A DNA stretch of 5,054 bases from Akkermansiaceae bacterium (GTDB lineage Bacteria > Verrucomicrobiota > Verrucomicrobiia > Verrucomicrobiales > Akkermansiaceae), in assembly GCA_023301645.1 (NCBI GenBank), contig JALZUH010000076.1, positions 1 to 5,054 of the forward strand, given 5' to 3'. How positions within the stretch are numbered: the first letter of the stretch is position 1; each line of letters starts with the position of its first letter. Under the pieces are notes generated by a model. The model searched no databases. It was not told the DNA's origin and saw only the letters and a program-made list of their open reading frames with translations. Below, one piece after another: positions 1 to 5,054 of the stretch. The translations under genes and the position numbers were made by a program.

Positions 1-1836
1 CAGACACTCAAAACTGGCAGAGGCCCCAAAGGTGGCATGTGGGATCACATGAGAAGTGCTCCCTATGAGCTAGCTCCTGAGCCAGTATTATCCCAGCAGG
101 CCAATGTAAATCTATGCTTCCAGTCGTTAGTAGATCACCGTGGAGAGACGACCACAGGCTGGGAACTCACAGGCGAAAGAGCCGGCAAGCAGATCATGCT
201 TGCGAGTGTGCACCACAGCTATCCTGAGAAAAACAGCACTCAAAAGGTGGTGGCAAATATTGCCAAGGGGCAGGACATGCTGGCTAAAAACACTTTCTTT
301 TCCACTCACAATCAGTGGTGGCATGAATACTACCCGCAGAGCTTCCTTACCATCAATGACCCCGAGAAAGAGGCGTTCTACTGGATTCAAATGTATAAGT
401 TGGGATCTGCTATGCGAGAGAATGGCCCCATCCTCGACCTTATGGGGCCATGGTATCATAAAACCTTCTGGCCTATGGTATGGGGTGACCTCAATGTGCA
501 GCTCCAATACTGGACACACCTCACCTCCAACCGTATGAGTGTCGGAGAGTCCCTCGCCAACAACCTCGATAAATATGCTAAAAATCTATCCAACAACGTG
601 CCAGAGCACTGGAAGGATAGCATGTCGATTGCCACACTTTTCCCACAAGATCTTGACGCGCACAATGGTGCTGTCGTGCCAGACATGCTACTGTGGGTGC
701 TTAATAATTACTGGCTCCATTGTGAATTTGTCGGTGACAGGCAGCGCATGCGCGATGGCCTCTTTCCGCTACTCAAGGACACGGTCAATGCCTACCGCCA
801 CTTCCTCAAAGATAATCCCGTGCCATCTGATGACGGCACTATCCATATCAAAAAAAGCTGGTCTCCTGAGTATCCTGGAGGGCGTGGGCAGGACATTAAC
901 TTCTCCATTGCACTACTTCGCTGGAGCTGTGAGACACTCCTTGCTATCGATGCAGAGCACCAGATAGGCGACCCGCTCACTGAGGAGTGGCAGACCATTG
1001 TCGATCACTTAGTCGACTTCCAAATCGATGAGAATGGACTGCGTATCGGTAAGGACATTCCTTTCGATAAGCCTCACCGCCACTACTCACACCTACTGCC
1101 CTTCTATCCGCTAGCCGTCATCACACCGGAAAAGAAGGAGGATGCTGCCATGTTGCGTAAAACCCTCGATCACTGGCTTGATGTCACCATCAATGGTGTG
1201 CAGAAGGACTCCGCAATGGCTGTCACTGGCTACACCGCAACTGGTGCAGCATCGATGTATGCCTGCCTCGGTGCAAAGGAGAAGGCCTACTACTATCTGA
1301 ACTTCCTGATCAAGCATCGCAATGTTTCACCCACTACCATGTATGCTGAGGGCAATCCTGTCATAGAGAGCCCGCTCTCATTTGCTACGAGTGTCCACGA
1401 CATGTTACTGCAGAGCTGGGGTGGCAAAATTCGCGTGTTTCACGGAACGCCTGAGCTCTGGAAGGATGTAGCATTTGATAAATTCAGAACCCAAGGTGCA
1501 TTTCTTGTCTCGGCGAAGAAGGCAGGAGGAAGGACGCAATTTGTCACGGTCGAAAGCCTCATCGGCTCACGCTGCGAAGTCATGGTCGACATCGATAACC
1601 CTTATATCGCCATTAATGGCAAAAAAGCGGATCCTTCTAAGGTTCACGAAACCGAGCTAGGCTTCTACCACATTGACTTGAAAAAGGGTGAAACGGCAAC
1701 GCTCAGCCCTGCGCCACTTGAGCCGCAAGAGCTCGCCATAAAGCCCATCAAGGTCACTGAGGAGAATCGTAATCTCTTCGGCCTCAGTGACAAGACACGC
1801 CGCCTACCAGGCCACTCATTTTACTTTAAGAAATAA
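1..1836 (+). CDS. GH95-like glycoside hydrolase, 5'-truncated by the window edge
   Basis: The frame is open from base 1, with twelve sense codons before the first Met at base 37, so the true start lies outside the window and this Met is probably internal. Residues below are numbered from that Met. Residues 1-100 resemble the end of the N-terminal beta domain of GH95. Residues about 105-460 look like the (alpha/alpha)6 barrel, and about 460-599 like the C-terminal beta domain. Visible landmarks are GDLNVQLQYW (150-159), aligning with the family NINTEMNYW segment; SPE with Glu278, the likely general acid; HRHYSHL (347-353); and VIES...MLLQSWGG (442-462), aligning without gaps with the family QIDGNFGG...LLQS segment. 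Known GH95 enzymes are inverting alpha-L-fucosidases or alpha-L-galactosidases. Here the first catalytic Asn is Asp151 (Asn153 is kept), and the activating Asp is Glu444. The family assignment is by recalled motif alignment. A related DUF5703/GH95-type glycosidase is the main alternative. The signal peptide cannot be judged. A sulfatase follows after 39 bp, suggesting action on a sulfated glycan. Confidence 0.8.
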   Translation, partial: QTLKTGRGPKGGMWDHMRSAPYELAPEPVLSQQANVNLCFQSLVDHRGETTTGWELTGERAGKQIMLASVHHSYPEKNSTQKVVANIAKGQDMLAKNTFFSTHNQWWHEYYPQSFLTINDPEKEAFYWIQMYKLGSAMRENGPILDLMGPWYHKTFWPMVWGDLNVQLQYWTHLTSNRMSVGESLANNLDKYAKNLSNNVPEHWKDSMSIATLFPQDLDAHNGAVVPDMLLWVLNNYWLHCEFVGDRQRMRDGLFPLLKDTVNAYRHFLKDNPVPSDDGTIHIKKSWSPEYPGGRGQDINFSIALLRWSCETLLAIDAEHQIGDPLTEEWQTIVDHLVDFQIDENGLRIGKDIPFDKPHRHYSHLLPFYPLAVITPEKKEDAAMLRKTLDHWLDVTINGVQKDSAMAVTGYTATGAASMYACLGAKEKAYYYLNFLIKHRNVSPTTMYAEGNPVIESPLSFATSVHDMLLQSWGGKIRVFHGTPELWKDVAFDKFRTQGAFLVSAKKAGGRTQFVTVESLIGSRCEVMVDIDNPYIAINGKKADPSKVHETELGFYHIDLKKGETATLSPAPLEPQELAIKPIKVTEENRNLFGLSDKTRRLPGHSFYFKK

Positions 1837-1875
1837 TCTATTTCAGCCACTAACTATTTCATCATACAGACTACT

Positions 1876-3459
1876 ATGCTCATTAATCACCCCACCAGCT
1901 GGGCTCTCTTCGGAATCGGCTTACTAGCCGCACTCAACCTCAGCACTACTAGCTACGCTCAGCAAAACACTCCATCTCAGCAGGGTCAGTCTACTCAAGC
2001 GACTCGACCAAATGTTATCTTCATACTGGCAGACGATCTACGCCATGACTCCCTTAGTCTGAATGGGTCAACAATCCCGCTAACACCCAATATCGATCAA
2101 CTAGCTGCAGAAGGCGTGTATTTCTCCAACGCACTAGTCACAAGCCCGATATGTGGCCCCAGCAGAGCCAATATTTTCACTGGACAGTGGGAGCGCAAAA
2201 ATCAAATCGGCTTCACCAGCGTATCCAATAACTTCATCGACCAAGAGACGTTTTCTAATAGCTTCCAAATGCAGATGAAGAAGGCTGGCTACTCCACAGC
2301 CTTCATTGGCAAGCACCACACAAAAATCGTTAATCGCCGTAGCACACCACTCAGTAAGGAAATCGACTTTAGCTATTTCAAAGATGGTCACCTCGGCTTT
2401 CACCCCGGCAAGAAATCTAAAACATTCTCTAATCTAAAAAACACCTCACAGATTGAAGGTTTCCTAGAAGCATGCTCCGCCTATCTCAGCCCCACTCAGC
2501 AATACGATTACTTCTATGAAAATGCAGACCCTTCTCTCGATGGCATGCTCGACAAGCGTGACCCCGAAAAACCCTTCTGCATCTGGGTAAACTTCAACCT
2601 TCCTCACCAAGCCAGCCTTGGTGGTATGGGCTCTGAAGTAGGTGATCCCGACTTTTACTCCACGAAGTATCAGAATGCAGCCGAAACAATCAGCCTTCCC
2701 GATGGCTTCGATAAGCCCGTTAAGCTACCAGAGAACATTCTCACAAGGGATGAGCTCATGAACTATTATAAGTTCAACCGAAAATCACTCATAAATGCCA
2801 AGGTCAACACTGCCCGAGCTGTCCACGGTATCGACCAATTCGTCGCCAATCTTCGCAATTTTCTGGCTAAGATAGATGAAGCTAAAAATACGATCATCGT
2901 CTTCTACTCAGATAATGGCTTACTCTACGGTGAGCACGGCATTGGAGGTAAAACCATGCTTTATGAGGAATCTGTCCGTGCGCCGCTTATTGTTTACTCA
3001 CCATATTTCGAGGAAAGTCAGCGTAACACCACCCGTGAAGAGCTCGTAGTCGGACAGGACATCCCAGCTACAATCCTCGCCATGTGTGGCCTCTCTGTCC
3101 CCTCTAGCTACCAGGGCGTGAGCATGCTACCTCTTATCAATAACCCACAGAGCACTATTGATCCTAACTGGAGAAAGTCTGTCTTTCTCGAGAACCTCTT
3201 CACCGATCAAGGTTACCCGAGACAGGATGCGGTCAGAAGCAAGAACTATAAATACATTCGTTACTACAGTAAGGACAATGACCGTAACCAATACCTACCC
3301 AACGGTATCGAAGGTGAGCAACCCATCTATGAGCAGCTATTCGACCTCGCTGCCGACCCAGAAGAGCACAACAACGTAGCAGATAGCCCCAAATATCGCC
3401 AAATTCTCGACGAGCATCGCGCCCAGTGTATCGAGCTAGCCAAAAGCCTTTCGCAGTAG
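1876..3459 (+). CDS. Secreted type I (formylglycine-dependent) sulfatase
   Basis: This enzyme should hydrolyse sulfate esters, probably on a carbohydrate, in the periplasm or outside the cell. Residues 9-28 form a hydrophobic signal peptide ending in SYA, with likely cleavage before Gln29. PNVIFILADD gives metal ligands Asp53 and Asp54. CGPSRANIFTG is the sulfatase signature, with Cys93 as the residue converted to formylglycine, so a maturation enzyme encoded elsewhere is needed. GKHH supplies Lys146 and His148, LPHQ supplies His244, SDNG supplies metal ligands Asp346 and Asn347, and GGKTMLYEESVRAPL (from Gly357) carries Lys359 and Arg368. The C-terminus has the usual KYIRYY and LFDLAADPEEHNN elements. 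The 527 residues are normal length for the family (SulfAtlas S1, alkaline-phosphatase superfamily). ATG 1876 is the first Met codon after the upstream gene's stop, which is in the same frame. No Shine-Dalgarno sequence is visible. Same direction and 39 bp spacing suggest co-transcription with the GH95-like gene. The sulfated substrate cannot be told from the sequence. Confidence 0.95.
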   Translation: MLINHPTSWALFGIGLLAALNLSTTSYAQQNTPSQQGQSTQATRPNVIFILADDLRHDSLSLNGSTIPLTPNIDQLAAEGVYFSNALVTSPICGPSRANIFTGQWERKNQIGFTSVSNNFIDQETFSNSFQMQMKKAGYSTAFIGKHHTKIVNRRSTPLSKEIDFSYFKDGHLGFHPGKKSKTFSNLKNTSQIEGFLEACSAYLSPTQQYDYFYENADPSLDGMLDKRDPEKPFCIWVNFNLPHQASLGGMGSEVGDPDFYSTKYQNAAETISLPDGFDKPVKLPENILTRDELMNYYKFNRKSLINAKVNTARAVHGIDQFVANLRNFLAKIDEAKNTIIVFYSDNGLLYGEHGIGGKTMLYEESVRAPLIVYSPYFEESQRNTTREELVVGQDIPATILAMCGLSVPSSYQGVSMLPLINNPQSTIDPNWRKSVFLENLFTDQGYPRQDAVRSKNYKYIRYYSKDNDRNQYLPNGIEGEQPIYEQLFDLAADPEEHNNVADSPKYRQILDEHRAQCIELAKSLSQ

Positions 3460-3469
3460 GCTAAAGCTC
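3433..3469. terminator. Possible hairpin between convergent genes
   Basis: GAGCT (3433-3437) plus AGCC (3438-3441) can pair with GGCT (3459-3462) and AGCTC (3465-3469), leaving a two-base AA bulge. A nested alternative pairs AGCCT (3445-3449) with AGGCT (3458-3462). The structure straddles both stop codons and could end transcription from either side. There is no T-tract after the stem on either strand, so it is not a classical intrinsic terminator. Confidence 0.25.
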
Positions 3470-4764
3470 TATAATGAGTAAAACCCATGATACACTGGCC
3501 AGTAGGAGGCTGTTATCAGCAAGTTAGATAAAGCGTGATAAATGATCGGAGTCCACAGTGAGCCAGTCGCCATATACAGAGGCAGAGCTGCTATGGAAAA
3601 GGCAGCCACAGAAAGACTCCCATACCATCCGTAATAGTGAATCATTACGAAGAACAACGTTGAGAGCGCAAATGCCCATCGATAAGAAAATCGATTGCAT
3701 AACCCTCTGTAGAGAAAACCGCGATAGATAACCTCCTCCGCTATAGGGGCGAATACTACGCCCGATAGCAATGCGTATACTAGTCCGCTCATACCATCTT
3801 CTCTACTTACTACCGTTGCCCAAGAGATTCCATCGAATGCATCAAAGCTGCGAAAGAGAATCTCATCATAGATTAAGACAATACTGATCATCCCTAGCAC
3901 GGGCTTTAAATGTGGCAGTCTATCCAAGCCTAATAATGGAATCGCGTGCCTCCACTTAGTAAAAAAAGTAGCAATGAGAATAGCAGGGATAATAAAACGC
4001 CATGTCCCATCTACTAGTATTTCAAGAAAGTTCGGCGCCAAGCTCCATATTAGCTCTGGCAGTAAATAGGCAATGGTGGGAATCCATGTGTCTACTAGCC
4101 CGACTCCTAAAATGATCGTTAACAGTAACTTCCAGTTCCATTGAGCAACAAGTCGGCGGGGGTTAGCCCTTGGTAACGCTTTAAATGTTCCCAAAGCATC
4201 TCGTATAAACGGAATCCCAATGAGCAAGAAACCGTATCCTAAATAGGGAGCTATGAGATACAGGTTATATACAGAGGCGTCGTCTCCATGGTCATACTCC
4301 AAGGCTGCCTCTATATCGACATCTCGCTCTTCAAATAATCTAAGAACATCTGCTTCCCACGCCCACAGATGCCATTGCTCAGCGCTTTTCACGAGGGCTT
4401 GACGATCCACTTTGCTAATATTGCCGGTATGCAAAACGGTAAGAAAATCATAAGCCCGTAGAGCATCTTCATCTAGTAAGTTTTGATCATCGCTATTCTC
4501 TAATTCTCCTAGAAGCTCTTCTATTATTTCCTCTTGAGGTTTATAGTTACAAAGAAATTTAGTCACTTCAGATTTATGCTCCAAAGTGCGTGAGACCCGA
4601 ATGGCTACATCAGCCTCACGTAACAATGCGAAACTGTGCTCACTAGGCTCTGGCGCCTGTCTATATCCAGCAACTAAGAAATAGGCCCATAGTAACACTA
4701 CCACACCAAGTAGCAAACTAGAGCTAGATCTAGCCGCTACCTTTTTATAACTCCGTATGTTCAT
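3469..4764 (-). CDS. CPBP family (CAAX protease/Abi) intramembrane glutamic peptidase with acidic N-terminal soluble region
   Basis: Likely an integral membrane protease. The CPBP motifs are clear: EEVIYR with Glu343, Glu344 and Arg348; FVMIH with His376; and HALSN with His410 and Asn414. Related proteins include the eukaryotic Rce1 CAAX processing protease, but bacterial members vary in role and the substrate here is unknown. The N-terminus is basic, followed by a membrane helix at about 17-34. A largely soluble, acidic stretch at about 35-165 is rich in Glu and Asp, with helical character. Further hydrophobic helices follow at about 167-187, 213-235, 257-268, 288-304, 325-342, 364-378, 383-400 and 404-420. 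At 431 residues it is longer than the common 200-300 residue members, mainly because of the acidic stretch. ATG 4764 is well supported: a TGA lies in frame only two codons upstream (4771-4773). No Shine-Dalgarno sequence is seen. The gene converges on the sulfatase gene with a 9 bp gap, so it is a separate transcription unit and need not share its function. Confidence 0.9.
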   Translation of the reverse strand: MNIRSYKKVAARSSSSLLLGVVVLLWAYFLVAGYRQAPEPSEHSFALLREADVAIRVSRTLEHKSEVTKFLCNYKPQEEIIEELLGELENSDDQNLLDEDALRAYDFLTVLHTGNISKVDRQALVKSAEQWHLWAWEADVLRLFEERDVDIEAALEYDHGDDASVYNLYLIAPYLGYGFLLIGIPFIRDALGTFKALPRANPRRLVAQWNWKLLLTIILGVGLVDTWIPTIAYLLPELIWSLAPNFLEILVDGTWRFIIPAILIATFFTKWRHAIPLLGLDRLPHLKPVLGMISIVLIYDEILFRSFDAFDGISWATVVSREDGMSGLVYALLSGVVFAPIAEEVIYRGFLYRGLCNRFSYRWAFALSTLFFVMIHYYGWYGSLSVAAFSIAALPLYMATGSLWTPIIYHALSNLLITASYWPVYHGFYSL

Positions 4765-4920
4765 TATTATTCAACAGCTACTTGTATACCACTCTCATTT
4801 ACGACTCAGCAATATCAATAATTCGGATATCGGACCCTTACTCAATAACTAAGTGCACATTACAACAACACATCCATCTGTTCAATAGTTCAACTTAGCT
4901 AATACATTGCTCCAAGATGA
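4765..4920. other. Non-coding AT-rich spacer
   Basis: All three forward frames carry stops here (for example TAA 4900, TAG 4886, TAG 4896, TGA 4918). I recognise no RNA gene, repeat or strong hairpin. It separates the start of the minus-strand peptidase gene from the S1-like fragment, and should contain the peptidase gene's promoter. Confidence 0.6.
4783..4812 (-). promoter_or_regulatory. Weak candidate promoter for the CPBP peptidase gene
   Basis: On the minus strand TTGCTG (4812-4807) and TATACA (4788-4783) are separated by 18 bases and resemble sigma-70 -35 and -10 boxes only partly (three and four of six matches, respectively). The -10 box ends 18 bases before the start codon, which would leave a very short leader. 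The match is weak and could arise by chance in this AT-rich stretch. Confidence 0.2.
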
Positions 4921-5054
4921 GAGCGATCTGCCAAAAACAATGATCTACTAGAGAAAAAAGTCTTCACCATCGGACAACAGTATAAGTGTCACGTGACCCG
5001 TGTCGATATGGAGCGCCAAATGGTCGACTTCAAATTCGCCCAACCACCATTCCC
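4921..5054 (+). pseudogene. Probable remnant of an S1-domain C-terminus, ribonuclease R-like, running off the window
   Basis: The forward frame translates to a stretch containing KKVFTIGQQYKCHVTRVDME followed by RQMVDFKFAQPPFP. The pattern F-x-[IL]-G-x-x-[VY]-x-[CV]-x-V-x-x-VD-x-x-x-x-x-[VI]-DF is the final strand region of an S1 RNA-binding domain and is typical of the C-terminal S1 domain of RNase R (VacB/RNB exoribonucleases). A TGA stop (4918-4920) directly precedes the frame. The first in-frame Met is at 5008, inside the domain, and the other two frames upstream show no RNB or S1 sequence. An intact gene start is therefore not visible, and a truncated, translocated fragment is the best reading. 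The right end is cut by the window. Assignment to RNase R rather than another S1 protein rests on recalled motif resemblance over about 35 residues. Confidence 0.4.

Noticed and set aside
127..519. Minus-strand open frame of 130 codons opposite the glycosidase gene
   Set aside because: Antisense shadow with no motif, no ribosome binding site and no supporting context.
140..967. Two consecutive + strand open frames (140-538 and 539-967) inside the glycosidase gene
   Set aside because: They lie in another frame of a gene with clear family motifs. Their translations are Ser/Arg/Thr-rich without recognisable domains.
2134..2403. Minus-strand open frame opposite the sulfatase gene
   Set aside because: It overlaps the sulfatase signature on the other strand and shows no protein-like features of its own.
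4811..4835. Palindrome-like bases around GATATC in the spacer
   Set aside because: Only the six-base core is a true palindrome. The flanking bases do not pair, so there is no basis for an operator call.
4886..4950. Frameshifted upstream part of an RNase R gene continuing leftwards from the S1-like fragment
   Set aside because: The other two forward frames were read and are stop-interrupted, with no S1 or RNB-like residues, so a simple single frameshift does not restore a longer gene.

Overview
The window looks like an accessory polysaccharide-degradation locus from a bacterium of roughly balanced GC content. The pairing of a GH95-like glycosidase with a secreted type I sulfatase, and start codons without an obvious Shine-Dalgarno sequence, fit the Planctomycetota-Verrucomicrobiota-Lentisphaerota group that degrades sulfated algal glycans (for example Lentimonas-like marine Verrucomicrobia). 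The taxonomic guess is an inference from gene content, not from a marker gene.

Layout. Bases 1-1836 (+) hold the 3' part of a large glycoside hydrolase related to family GH95, open at the left edge. After 39 bp, in the same direction, comes a complete secreted sulfatase of the formylglycine type (1876-3459, +). The two probably form the end of an operon. Nine bases after the sulfatase stop lies the stop codon of a convergent gene (3469-4764, -). It encodes a multi-pass membrane protein with the glutamate/histidine motifs of CPBP (CAAX protease/Abi) intramembrane peptidases and an unusual acidic soluble stretch near the N-terminus. Bases 4765-4920 are AT-richer non-coding DNA. From 4921 to the right edge, a + strand frame encodes something very like the last part of an S1 RNA-binding domain, as at the C-terminus of ribonuclease R. 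An in-frame stop directly precedes it and nothing recognisable lies upstream, so it looks like a gene remnant.

How the genes work together. The sulfatase would remove sulfate esters and the GH95-like enzyme would cleave a terminal sugar (L-fucose or L-galactose in characterised GH95 members), together trimming a sulfated polysaccharide outside the cytoplasm. The GH95-like protein differs from the characterised family at two active-site positions (Asn to Asp, Asp to Glu), so its substrate may differ. The membrane peptidase has no evident link to sugar metabolism and probably belongs to a separate transcription unit.
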